This document shows positions 1 to 8,428 of a stretch of 32,098 nt of DNA, piece after piece (position 1 is the first letter of the stretch; each line of letters opens with the position of its first letter). Source of the DNA: Stentor coeruleus (lineage: Eukaryota > Ciliophora > Heterotrichea > Heterotrichida > Stentoridae). The notes under the pieces were generated by a model that did no database searches, was not told where the DNA came from, and was given only the letters and a program-made list of their open reading frames with translations. Location: NCBI GenBank assembly GCA_001970955.1, contig MPUH01000846.1:1-32098 (forward strand), given 5' to 3'. The translations under genes and the position numbers were made by a program.

Positions 1-703
1 TTTCAAATCAGCGTGTCTTGCATCTTTTATGCTATATGTAGAAAGAATATTAGGATGGGATCAAGATAATGGGAAAAATGTGTATTCAGAAGAAATAAAG
101 TTTAGGTCTTTAGTAACAGGAAAGTCACCAAAATGCCTTTATAAATGCATTAAGTTTAAAACTATTGAAACATTAGATGATGCAAAAAGATATATGAATA
201 TTATACGTTTTTATGTTTTACAGCTTTGTGTGATTTTGGTTTTTTTTGGGATCATTGGGTTTATTGTAATTTTGACTACGAATAAGTTTAAATTTGGTGA
301 ACAGTCTTTAGATTCTCTGTGGTTTTATTTCAATACAATTCAAGTTATTTCTTCGATTTTTGCACTTTTGTTTTTGTTGAATTTTGGCATGTATGTTAAT
401 TCGTTACCTGAAATGATATCATTACAGATACTACATAAGTTTGCTATAATTAAACTTGGACTTTTATTTACAGAATTTCAACCTATTATAATATCAGGTA
501 TTGCTAGAACAGGAGCTATAGTTAATAACTCTGATTATTCAAACGAAGAAATTACTACTTATACTACTAACCTTCTATTGTGCTCTGAGATGATAATTAT
601 GAGCTTTTTAATAATCCTGATATTCCCAAATAGTGATTATTTAAAAACTCCTGATGTTAGAAGAACTATGTCACACAATGAAGATAGTTATCTTAAGTTA
701 TAG
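1..703 (+). CDS. TMEM184 / organic solute transporter alpha-like multi-pass membrane protein (5' end missing)
   Basis: The reading frame is already open at base 2, and the residues before the first ATG (base 29) still align with the full-length paralogue at 17762-18703, so the gene continues beyond the left edge. The visible 233 residues hold several hydrophobic helices and the family core: a short motif NFGMYVN, then a helix with LHKFAIIKLGLLFTEFQP, which matches the KF..IK....F...Q signature of the TMEM184/OST-alpha (DUF300) family. Family members are seven-helix proteins of plasma or internal membranes, linked to solute or lipid handling; the substrate here is unknown. It ends with TAG. 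By eye, identity to the second copy is about 60 percent, so the two copies are not a recent duplicate. Family assignment is good; function is inference. Confidence 0.8.
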   Translation, partial: FKSACLASFMLYVERILGWDQDNGKNVYSEEIKFRSLVTGKSPKCLYKCIKFKTIETLDDAKRYMNIIRFYVLQLCVILVFFGIIGFIVILTTNKFKFGEQSLDSLWFYFNTIQVISSIFALLFLLNFGMYVNSLPEMISLQILHKFAIIKLGLLFTEFQPIIISGIARTGAIVNNSDYSNEEITTYTTNLLLCSEMIIMSFLIILIFPNSDYLKTPDVRRTMSHNEDSYLKL

Positions 704-1153
704 GCTAGGAAAATATTAAAAACTTGATTTTAAATTGTATTGCTTTAAATCTAAAGTACTTCAATTTTTGTTTTTTCTTAATACTATGCTTCAAAATCGT
801 ACAATAATTGAAATCATTAATTAATCATTTCTATTAAATTCACTTATTAGAATGCCATTGATATTTTTAAAACATTATATTTGCAAAACTGTTTTTTAGC
901 ATTTGATTAAAATTAAATATAAATTTCTAATCAATACCTACTTTATCTAAACAAACACTTTATTTGCAAATGGCTTCAATACCAAATTTATAATAAAAGT
1001 TCTTCATCAAATTCTTTAAATTTTTAATTCTCTTACCTTTCAAATATAATCCCATCTCATCCTTTCCGATTATTTCAAAATTATAATCTGATTTCGGGCA
1101 TAAATATTATTTTAAGCTTTAAAAAATGAAACAATTTGCGATAACTTTAATAA
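704..1153. other. Spacer between the TMEM184-like gene and the LRR gene
   Basis: AT-rich spacer of 450 bases. The second half is C-rich and G-poor on the plus strand, as upstream of many genes here. Apart from the minus-strand coding-like fragment listed separately, no gene, RNA or repeat was seen. Confidence 0.6.
960..1106 (-). pseudogene. Possible C-terminal remnant of an unknown gene
   Basis: A stop-to-stop minus-strand frame of 48 codons ends in TAA at 960-962 and begins right after a TAA at 1107-1109. The translation has a coding-like composition with charged residues, glycines and cysteines (for example IIGKDEMGLYLKGKRIKNLK near its middle) but no usable start for a full protein. There is no room for a longer gene because the LRR gene starts at 1154 on the other strand. 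It could be the decayed tail of a lost gene, or a chance open frame in AT-rich DNA. The family is not recognised. Confidence 0.3.
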
Positions 1154-1985
1154 ATGGGAACTGGATGCTGTATAAGACTCGATCCAAAGAACAACAATGT
1201 TCTAGCAAGACAAAAAGTCCAAAAAGAAAATGATTTAAAAGAACTTATAGTCTACNGTTCTAGCAAGACAAAAAGTCCAAAAGGAAAACGATTTAAAAGA
1301 ACTTATAGTCTATTACAAGTCTAATAAGCCCTTTATGAATAAAAAACTTTGTGTAATTTTTAAGCAAATTTGTAAAACAGGGAAATATGAGCCAGACACT
1401 CTGAATCTTAATTTCGTTAGTTTTTCAAAAATGCGTGCAGAATATTTGCTTCAATTGCTTCCATATCTTGAAAACCTTAAAGTCCTCAAATTATGGAAAG
1501 CTGGTCTTGGTAGCGAAGGTATGAAAATTATTGCCAGAGATCTTGGAATAATCAGTACTTTAGAAATCCTTTCACTTGAAGACAACTCTATAGGTGCTGA
1601 TGGAAGTATGTATTTAGCATCATCTCTAGAAAAACTTCATAAATTACGTGATTTTTGGCTTCATATTAATGATATTGGGCCAATAGGGGCAAGTTGTATT
1701 AGTGACGTAATTTCAAGCATGCCTTTACTTGAAAAAATTGGCCTTGACGAAAACTCAATAGAAAACAAAGGGGCAATAAAAATCATGAATGCTTTAAAAG
1801 GACTAAAAAATTTAAAAATACTCGGCTTAGGGTATAATGCGATAAGCGAAGAAGTTGCTTTATCTTTAGTGAGAAATTTGTCTGGAATCAAATTCGAAAA
1901 AATAATTTTGTCGGGGAATGGGATAAGTGAAGATACATTGAAATTGATGAAAATACTTTTACCAAACACAGTTATTATTGTTTAA
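1154..1985 (+). CDS. Leucine-rich repeat protein (RNH1/NLRC3-like repeats) with acylation-type N-terminus
   Basis: An ATG at 1335 gives 216 residues, but the true start is very likely the ATG at 1154. The N at 1256 joins two copies of a 57-base segment; counting that segment once (58 bases removed) puts 1154 in frame and adds 41 residues, giving 257 residues. The new N-terminus is MGTGCCIRL: Gly2 followed by Cys5 and Cys6 is the usual pattern for myristoylation plus palmitoylation, so membrane attachment is plausible. The body has about six leucine-rich repeats of ribonuclease-inhibitor type, with units such as LEILSLEDNSIGADG and LKILGLGYNAISEEV. Such repeats form a curved protein-binding surface. 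No enzymatic domain is present. It ends with TAA; no partner is indicated by the neighbours. Confidence 0.8.
1199..1313. other. Unmerged contig overlap around the N at 1256
   Basis: Bases 1199-1255 and 1257-1313 are the same 57-base sequence apart from about three single-base differences. Two of these, within the codons, are silent (AAA/AAG, AAT/AAC). One N separates the copies. The differences look like allelic variation or contig-end error. The join shifts the frame of the LRR gene and hides its real start. Confidence 0.85.
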
Positions 1986-2049
1986 ATAATTATGTGTATA
2001 TTATATGATTGAATTGATTAAAATTTTTTTTTTAAGTAAAACATTATAA

Positions 2050-2363
2050 GAGGATTTTATAAATAAAAGGGATTTTAGTTATAAAATAGGATTAGAAGTT
2101 TATTATGGGATTAATGTTAAGGAATTTGTAGAGTTTTATGAAAGAAATTGGTGTAAAAAGTTTATCAAGAGTTTTTTATTTTTATGAAGGAAGGTATTTA
2201 TAATGATCAAAAAATAAATAAAGAGATGATGCATGATTGGCTTTTTTTTTGGAATTCTGAGTTTGTTATAAGGATTTCTAATGGTATTTTCCTTGTTTAT
2301 CACTTATCAAGCATGAAAATAATCAAATTTATTGAAATAAGATGCGAGGCGGTAAAGAAGTAA
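2050..2363 (+). pseudogene. Possible frameshifted gene remnant
   Basis: Two coding-like frames lie end to end. The first is open from 2050 to a TGA at 2185-2187 without a start codon and includes GLEVYYGINVKEFVEFYE. The second begins at an ATG at 2184 and runs 59 codons to a TAA at 2361-2363, including HDWLFFWNSEFVIRISNG. The switch falls in a T-rich stretch (TTTTTTATTTTT), so one indel would join them into about 100 residues. Aromatic and charged composition supports former coding use. The family is not recognised, and chance open frames cannot be excluded. Confidence 0.3.
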
Positions 2364-2513
2364 TCAGATTAAGTAGAATACTGTGAATCTAATAGAATTC
2401 AAAATTATTAGAATAAATAATAAATATTAAATCCCTTCTAATTTTAAAACCCAATAGTCTCTATACCTTTCTTGCTAGATATTATGAATAATATTCTAAT
2501 CATATTTATGATA

Positions 2514-2655
2514 TTAAGCAAGCGGTTTATAAAGTAAATATAGTATTTCTCTATAATTAAAATTACTAGACTGCTTAAAATCAGATGAAAAATTCAATCG
2601 GCTTATAAAACTCCTCCTGAATAAATATTTTTAACGTAGCCCGTGCTAGAAAAAT
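2514..2655 (-). pseudogene. Possible frameshifted gene remnant
   Basis: On the minus strand a frame open from 2655 reads IFLARATLKIFIQEEFYKP and stops at a TGA. A one-base shift near that point continues in a second frame with SDFKQSSNFNYREILYLLYK up to a TAA at 2514-2516. Together they would give about 47 residues with one frameshift and no start codon. Weak evidence; listed because similar fragments recur in other spacers of this window. Confidence 0.2.
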
Positions 2656-2702
2656 TCAAAAAAAAAATATCTTGAAAACAAGTACTTATTTCTAAACATC
2701 CT

Positions 2703-2972
2703 AATTAAGATTTAATACAACAAAGCAAAGTTAAATACTTCTAAATTTTAGCATAGAATACATTTAATTTTTTTATATCTGTTCAAATAATACTCAAANT
2801 TAATACAACAAAGCAAAGTTAAATACTTCTAAATTTTAGCATAGAATACATTTAATTTTTTTAGATCTACAAGATNAATTAAGATTTAATACAACAAAGC
2901 AAAGTTAAATACTTCTAAATTTTAGCATAGAATACATTTAATTTTTTTATATCTGTTCAAATAATACTCAAA
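2703..2972 (+). other. Three copies of one spacer sequence joined by Ns at 2799 and 2876
   Basis: Copy one (2703-2798) and copy three (2877-2972) are essentially identical over 96 bases. Copy two (2800-2875) repeats most of the same segment, then diverges in its last dozen or so bases. Copy boundaries coincide with the Ns, so this reads as three contig ends laid side by side, not a natural array. Confidence 0.8.
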
Positions 2973-3185
2973 AAAATCAAGTCTTACTATAATATAAGAC
3001 TTAAATAAAAGGTATTCGATTCTATAAAAATTTAAAAGATGATTTTAATTACCTAAACACCCTATATACACCCATAAAAAAAAAATTATTTAAACTATTC
3101 AAGAAGAATGCCCAGTTTTATAACGTCTATATTCAAAGCATTACTATAATCCTATAAAAAAAACTTATATCAAGATAAACCTTAA

Positions 3186-3578
3186 CTAGTTTTTCGAATA
3201 TTTTTCTATATCACTACTATCTTTAGCAATTTCCCAATTCTGCCCATCGAAATCCTCATAAGTTATCGTCCCAGCAGGAGTTGTATCAATTGAATAAACA
3301 TTAACTCCATATCCATTTGGGTTTGATCTAGGCCTATAAAAGCTCTGTACTCCACATATTTTACAAAACAAATGTACAGCAATTCTTGTATTAAACCTAT
3401 ATTCAGTCAGAACATCATGTCCTGATAAAAGAGTAAAACAATTTTCAGGGACTATAAAATGATGATTTTGCTTTATATGACACAAAGAACAGTTACATCT
3501 AAAAACAATTAAATCACTTGGAGCTTCTACTTCAAAAGTTACAGCTTTACAATGACATCCTCCATAATATTTTACCAT
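3186..3578 (-). CDS. GFA / CENP-V-like zinc-binding protein
   Basis: A complete 130-residue protein. It starts MVKYYGGCHCKAVTFEV, the GGCHC...F signature of the GFA family (glutathione-dependent formaldehyde-activating enzyme fold). A second pair of cysteines lies in FRCNCSLC and a third in LFCKICGVQSFY, as expected for the two zinc sites. The segment SFYRPRSNPNGYGVNV is very close to what is known of animal CENP-V and its relatives, which suggests that subfamily. Family proteins bind zinc through cysteines; some act on thiol adducts, and animal CENP-V has been linked to microtubules and chromatin. Which role applies here is unknown. It ends in TAG. Its start faces the small MGCC gene, with a tandem repeat between them. 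Confidence 0.85.
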   Translation of the reverse strand: MVKYYGGCHCKAVTFEVEAPSDLIVFRCNCSLCHIKQNHHFIVPENCFTLLSGHDVLTEYRFNTRIAVHLFCKICGVQSFYRPRSNPNGYGVNVYSIDTTPAGTITYEDFDGQNWEIAKDSSDIEKYSKN

Positions 3579-3600
3579 AATATCCTAAGAAATTTAAGCA

Positions 3601-3692
3601 TTTTATTATATTATTTCATTACTAAAAATAATTCAAAAAGCTTATATTTTATTATATCATTTCATTACTATAAATAATTCAAAAAGCTTATA
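3601..3692 (+). repeat. 2 x 46-bp tandem repeat between divergent genes
   Basis: Bases 3601-3646 and 3647-3692 are direct, abutting copies of a 46-base unit with two differences (44 of 46 identical). There is no N here, so this is a natural tandem duplication. It lies between the start of the minus-strand GFA-like gene and the start of the plus-strand MGCC gene, so it probably sits in or near promoter sequence of one or both. Confidence 0.85.
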
Positions 3693-3789
3693 TTTTTTTA
3701 TAGTCTTTTATGATTTATGTAGATTTATTAGGTATAAGTAACTAAGCAATCTATATTCTTAATGATTTTTAAAGGAAATATAATAAAAT

Positions 3790-4029
3790 ATGGGTTGTTG
3801 CAATATAAAAAGAGATCATACTGAATTACAAATGAGTATCCATACGTTTTCTATGAAACATACAAGTGAATTTAATGAAATATGCTTAGATTCCCAACCT
3901 AAAGGTGAGGATATTGAGAAAAAACTCAATTCGACATATGGTTCTACTACGTCTATTTTATCATTTACTAATCGTAAAGATTTAGAGTCTGCATTTTTGA
4001 TACCAGTTGTAAACAGGTCTAGAAATTAG
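3790..4029 (+). CDS. 79-aa MGCC protein, predicted dual-acylated, copy 1
   Basis: Small complete ORF starting MGCCNIKRDHTEL and ending in TAG. Gly2 with Cys3 and Cys4 is the classic arrangement for N-myristoylation followed by palmitoylation, so the protein is probably tethered to the cytoplasmic face of a membrane. The rest is polar, with no membrane segment and no recognised domain. A copy of identical length lies at 22599-22838: 49 of 79 residues match, including MGCC, QMS.HTFS.K.TSEF and NR.D.E.AFLIP near the end. Conservation of length and of both ends argues that this is a real gene and not a chance ORF. It could be an adaptor or membrane-targeted regulatory peptide; no function is assigned. 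Confidence 0.75.
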   Translation: MGCCNIKRDHTELQMSIHTFSMKHTSEFNEICLDSQPKGEDIEKKLNSTYGSTTSILSFTNRKDLESAFLIPVVNRSRN

Positions 4030-4988
4030 AGATGAATTTCACTATGAATTTTTTAAATGATAATATATGGCTAGAGAATAAGGTTCTTAATAAGTAAATA
4101 TAGATAAAAATATTTAAAATATGTTGTATTCGGTGATTAATATCTGAGATATTTGATTAGATAATCATAATTTTTAAATTTATAGGAAAGTCAGGGTAAA
4201 ATGAAGGATTTAAGATTTGAAAATGGTTTGGAAAATATTTTCTGAGGTTTTTGGCGAAGTTTTGATGGGTTTGTAGTTTTTTGTGAATTTATTAGCTTGT
4301 TAAGATGAGGGTTTTTAAGGCTGAAACTTAAAATTATGGTGTTTAGGATTAGTTTATTGTAAGAAAAAACTGCATAAAAGGGCTTTGAAGTAAAACATTT
4401 TTCAAGTAAATACCAAATAGGTTTGATAGATTTAGAAATAAAAGTTATATTTCAAATATAAACTATAAAGGGTTTTTGCTAGGATTTTTTATAAAAACTA
4501 GCTCTTTTGTAAATTACCGATATAATGAACTCTGTTTATAAAAAACTAAATAATTCACATTTACCTTTTACTCTCACTCTATACACCAAAAGTATGAACA
4601 AAACATTAAAAATAAACCGCAAATTTACTATATAATCCAAAATTTAATTACAATACTACTATTCTTCATACTTCCAAACTAATCAAATAACTGATTTTCA
4701 TTATAAAAAAAGAATCAATCCAATTAAAATATCAAGTAGCCAAAGACTACTATTTAACTTCTAATAATTAAATTAAAACTAAATAATCTAACATCCCCAC
4801 TGCCAAAAATCTAATAAAAATCACTCATCCTCAAGCATTTTCCCAAAAAAATCACCAAAAAAAAAAATGCAAAATAACTCCAATGCCCATCCTATAAAAA
4901 AAACTCCCTCAAACCCTCCTCAACACAAAATCCTCCCTCCCAAAATCCCTTTTCCATATATTATAAATACATACATTAATAATTACAA
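4030..4988. other. Convergent spacer, no gene seen
   Basis: This 959-base spacer lies between the 3' ends of the MGCC gene (plus) and the nucleotidyltransferase gene (minus). The left half is G/T-rich and the right half C/A-rich on the plus strand, so the sense strand of each gene is G-rich just after its stop. Only short open frames occur. No RNA gene or repeat was recognised. Confidence 0.6.
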
Positions 4989-6089
4989 TCAATTATATAA
5001 AGATCTGTAGTTCTGCGGATACGAAGGGTCCATCACAGCAAGACAACTAAAAAGTGCTTCCTTAAGTTTCCTAATATTCGCAAAAAACGATATCGGGATA
5101 ACATTTTTCTTAATCCTCTCATCAAATACCATTTCATTCTCAATAGCGACTTGTGGTATTTTTCTACTAAAAAGTCCTTCAACTCCAAAGTCTTTAATAA
5201 TTTCATATCCAATCTTAAAGCAATTTTGAAATCTATGAAATGTATTAACCGATATACTTCTTCCAAGATTATTCCCTGGAAAAACGGGATCAGCAATATT
5301 CACATATTTAGTACTCCATGTACATTGAGTGCATTTAAGTTCTTCTCTTAATATTTGTATTTTATCACTTGTCAATTGAAGTTTCTTATCTCCTTGAGCT
5401 ATTTCTTCAATATTTATATTATATTTAGTAACCGGGACAATACCACAACATGTAATTATATTTCTTTCCCAGTCAAAGTTACTTAAAAACATAATAAATG
5501 CTGATAAAACATCAAGGGCTGAGGTTCTGCATTCTGGAAAGGTATTTAAAACACATAAAACAATTATTTCTAAAGCGTATGTTGAAAGAAGTCTATGCAT
5601 TGATCCTAAGATTCTACTATAATAAACAGCCCATGCTTTACATAATATAAAGCTCTTTTTCATAAGGTGTTTTGGAAACAATCTACTTACTTCTTCTAAA
5701 AATATTAATGAACGAACCCCCCCAATTTGATTAACTGATATATCGACACTCACATTTAAAAGTTGAAGTTTTAGTATTGGGACTTCAGAATAAACTTCTT
5801 GTACTGTTATTATTTGGAAATCTTGGGAGATTTGATGTTTAATTTTTGATAAGTAAAGTTGTGAACATTGGGAATCTTCAGGTGTGGTTATTACGGTAAT
5901 ATCGATATCACCTTCGTTTAGAAATGTTCTTAAGGGTAAAGATCCATAGACTGTAACTTTTATGAGTTTTTTTTCTAATGCTCGATAAATTGCAGCTTTT
6001 AGTAGTTTGTATATATAATAACGATTGTGTAAGGATTCTTGGTGAGGAGAATATTTTTCTAAGAGCATGGTTTCAATGCTATCTCCCAT
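4989..6089 (-). CDS. Poly(A)-polymerase/TRF4-like nucleotidyltransferase
   Basis: A complete 366-residue protein ending in TGA. The nucleotidyltransferase motif of the polymerase-beta superfamily is clear: YGSLPLRTFLNEGDIDITV has Gly49-Ser50 followed by Asp61 and Asp63, and the third metal-binding acid is probably Asp116 in VSVDISVNQ. The following helical part (SMHRLLSTYALEIIVLCVL) resembles the PAP/OAS1 substrate-binding domain of the plant and protist non-canonical poly(A)/U polymerase group. No RNA-binding domain, zinc finger or signal is seen. Members add nucleotides to RNA 3' ends; the substrate here is unknown. All three predicted catalytic acids are present, so activity is plausible. 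The gene is convergent with the MGCC gene and divergent from the coiled-coil gene at 6616. Confidence 0.8.
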   Translation of the reverse strand: MGDSIETMLLEKYSPHQESLHNRYYIYKLLKAAIYRALEKKLIKVTVYGSLPLRTFLNEGDIDITVITTPEDSQCSQLYLSKIKHQISQDFQIITVQEVYSEVPILKLQLLNVSVDISVNQIGGVRSLIFLEEVSRLFPKHLMKKSFILCKAWAVYYSRILGSMHRLLSTYALEIIVLCVLNTFPECRTSALDVLSAFIMFLSNFDWERNIITCCGIVPVTKYNINIEEIAQGDKKLQLTSDKIQILREELKCTQCTWSTKYVNIADPVFPGNNLGRSISVNTFHRFQNCFKIGYEIIKDFGVEGLFSRKIPQVAIENEMVFDERIKKNVIPISFFANIRKLKEALFSCLAVMDPSYPQNYRSLYN

Positions 6090-6615
6090 ATTATTTTAGT
6101 GTATGTGGTTAGAGATTTTGAATTCTAGATTTTGATAGGAATTTTTTTGAATGTTGGGGTTTTTATTTGATAGATTTTGGTTTGAGATATGAGAAAATTT
6201 ATATGGATTTTGATTTTTTTATGGGTTTTATATAAAATATTAGAGGGTTGGTAATAAATATTGGGTTTAAAGTTTAGGTGAGATGATTAATTTTTTTGGC
6301 ATTTGGGTTGTGAATATTTAATTTATGTTGTGGGATTTGGGCTTGTTAGTAAACATTTTTTAAATTGTCTATAAAATAGTATGGCTTTTATTTTGGAGCA
6401 TGGATAAGATGCTTAGACATATAAATAATTATTTAGTTAGTTTGAATTAAGTTTGGCTATAGATTTGATTTTAATAGTTTATATATATATTAATTATATC
6501 CAAATATCATTTGATTGTGTAATAAAATTAAATATTTCTAGAGGATTTGATTATAAGCATTTGGCTTTTTGATAACATTTAAACAAAATAATGAAGTCTA
6601 TTATGCCAATATAAT
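6090..6615. other. Divergent spacer, no gene seen
   Basis: The spacer separates the starts of the nucleotidyltransferase (minus) and coiled-coil (plus) genes and must hold both promoters. It is G/T-rich near the minus-strand gene and very AT-rich (with a TATATATATA run near 6480) towards the plus-strand gene. No specific site could be assigned. Confidence 0.5.
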
Positions 6616-8073
6616 ATGAAAAATACCAATACAAAAAGAGAAAATTATCCCGAACCTCGTAAAGTTTGCTGTAAAGAAGTTAAAAAAAGATACTTAACTC
6701 CTTGTGAAGCAAAATCATCTAGTTTAAAAGTCAAATCTTTTGCTGCTGATAAGATTGCACTTAAACCTTCAAGTAATGATTATCTTAATATCAAAAATAC
6801 AGTAAATGCTCAGAAAACTCTAAATTATGGTAAAATTGAAGCATACATTGCAAGATCCTCAAAAAGTCAAATTTCTATAGGCTTAAATAAAGATATGAGT
6901 TTGCCTCAAGGTACAAACTTTGAAAATATAATCAATACTAGCTTAATCGATGCCCCAATAAAAAATCAAGCCTTTAAAACAGAAATGATTAATCAGACAG
7001 GAAAATTATTAAATAAAAACACACAAACACCAAAAAAAATCTTCGAATTAGAAAATGATATATTGTCTTTAAAAACTGAAAACAAAACTCTAAAAGAAAA
7101 ATACATTGAATTATCAGAAAAAATGACATATCAATCAATTTCTCATAGGAACTCATCTGAAAATGATATCCCTCAAAATGAAACAAATTTTCTTCAAAAA
7201 AAAATCTTAAAATTAGAAAATAAAATATCGTTATTAGAAAACGAATTAATGTCATTTAAAACTATTAGCAAAACTCTAAATGAAAGATGCAATGAATTCT
7301 CAGAAAGAACGAAGCTTCAAACAATTTCTCTTAGGAGCTCAATTGATTATGATATCCCTCAAGAGCCCATAATCAACAATCCATTATCTTTAGTATTAAA
7401 TTCAAGTCCACAAAAACATAAAAAAAAAGTTTTTAAATTACAAGATATATCATCAGATATTAATCCAAAAAAAGATATTCCACAAGGTTATAATACTGTA
7501 GACCCTTCAAACAACTATAGTTATAATCAAGATTGGGAAAAATATGTATCTGAAGCGACTTATGCAATTCAATACTGGTGGTCACAATGTGAAGATTTTA
7601 AATTCAAATTCACAATTGAAAACGAAAAAGTTCAAAAATTAGAAGAAGAAAATATCAAATTGAAAAACGAATACGAATCTTTGAATGCAACTTTAAAGTA
7701 TTTTGATAAGAAACAAATTAGGAATACTGAAGAAAAGAAATCAAGTGGGAAAAATATAGATTTTGATAAGGAGATAAAGGAGTTAAAAGAAATTATTAGG
7801 ATTAATTTTGGGATTATTGAGAAAAAAGATAATGCCATTAAAATATTGGAAGATAAACTTATATTAGCGAAGGAGAAAATTGATGAGGTAGAAAGAAAAG
7901 CTGAGTTACTAGCTTTGAAGACATATCAAAAAGTTGAAAAAAAAATTAATAAAGAGTGTTTTGGGTATGATATAAACAAAACTGATGATTATTATAAGCA
8001 TTTATATTTGAAATATTTACAGGAAATAACGGATGAAGATAAGAATAAGGCTCGAATGCATAAATTAATATAG
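6616..8073 (+). CDS. Coiled-coil protein with internal repeats (family member A)
   Basis: A 485-residue lysine- and glutamate-rich protein ending in TAG, with no known catalytic domain. Residues about 140-188 and 195-250 are an internal duplication: both begin KKI..LEN, pass through a K/S-T-L-(K/N)-E-(K/R) segment, and end in QSIS.R.S...DIPQ or QTIS.R.S..YDIPQ. A shorter third piece follows (VFKLQDISSD...DIPQ). Residues about 330-370 and 380-450 have strong heptad character. At residue 390 begins LKEIIRINFGIIEKKDNAIK, a module also found in the next gene and in the last gene of the window. Such proteins are usually structural (cytoskeleton, cortex, basal body), but that is inference. Confidence 0.65.
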   Translation: MKNTNTKRENYPEPRKVCCKEVKKRYLTPCEAKSSSLKVKSFAADKIALKPSSNDYLNIKNTVNAQKTLNYGKIEAYIARSSKSQISIGLNKDMSLPQGTNFENIINTSLIDAPIKNQAFKTEMINQTGKLLNKNTQTPKKIFELENDILSLKTENKTLKEKYIELSEKMTYQSISHRNSSENDIPQNETNFLQKKILKLENKISLLENELMSFKTISKTLNERCNEFSERTKLQTISLRSSIDYDIPQEPIINNPLSLVLNSSPQKHKKKVFKLQDISSDINPKKDIPQGYNTVDPSNNYSYNQDWEKYVSEATYAIQYWWSQCEDFKFKFTIENEKVQKLEEENIKLKNEYESLNATLKYFDKKQIRNTEEKKSSGKNIDFDKEIKELKEIIRINFGIIEKKDNAIKILEDKLILAKEKIDEVERKAELLALKTYQKVEKKINKECFGYDINKTDDYYKHLYLKYLQEITDEDKNKARMHKLI

Positions 8074-8428
8074 GTTTAAGTTAATAGGAATAAAAATATT
8101 ATGAAAAAGTGAGTGATATGAGAAGAATGTATTGAAATTGAAGTGTAATGCTTTTTTTTTGGTTAAAAAGTTAATTATTTATGTATTAAGTTCTTTTTTT
8201 ATGTGTATAGTATAAAGGTATTTAATAACTAATGATTGAATAAAAAATTTACTATACCTTGATATAAAATTATTTACCCTTTAGGAAAAAAATTTTGATT
8301 TTTAATTCCTATAATAATTCTTTATCTTTACTAAATAGTTTCTTTTTGATACTCTATTTATTGATTTACTAAAATATATTTTTATATAAGTAAACTATAA
8401 AATTATTTTTTATCTTTATATATTTATT
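8074..8428. other. Spacer between tandem coiled-coil genes
   Basis: A 355-base AT-rich spacer with long T runs. It is G-rich directly after the upstream gene and C/T-richer towards the next start. No other feature was recognised. Confidence 0.5.

Larger units (their letters stand above)
1986..3185. other. 1.2-kb spacer with gene remnants and a contig-join artefact
   Basis: No intact gene was found on either strand. The spacer holds a plus-strand coding-like remnant, a minus-strand remnant and the double-N join, all listed separately. The plus strand is G/T-rich after the LRR gene and becomes C/A-rich towards the 3' side of the minus-strand GFA-like gene. Confidence 0.6.

Noticed and set aside
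1661..1969. 102-codon minus-strand ORF inside the LRR gene
   Set aside because: Antisense shadow of the leucine-rich repeats.
2703..2972. Three-copy array as a CRISPR-like or satellite repeat
   Set aside because: Copy borders coincide with Ns, there are no spacers, and the host is a eukaryote.
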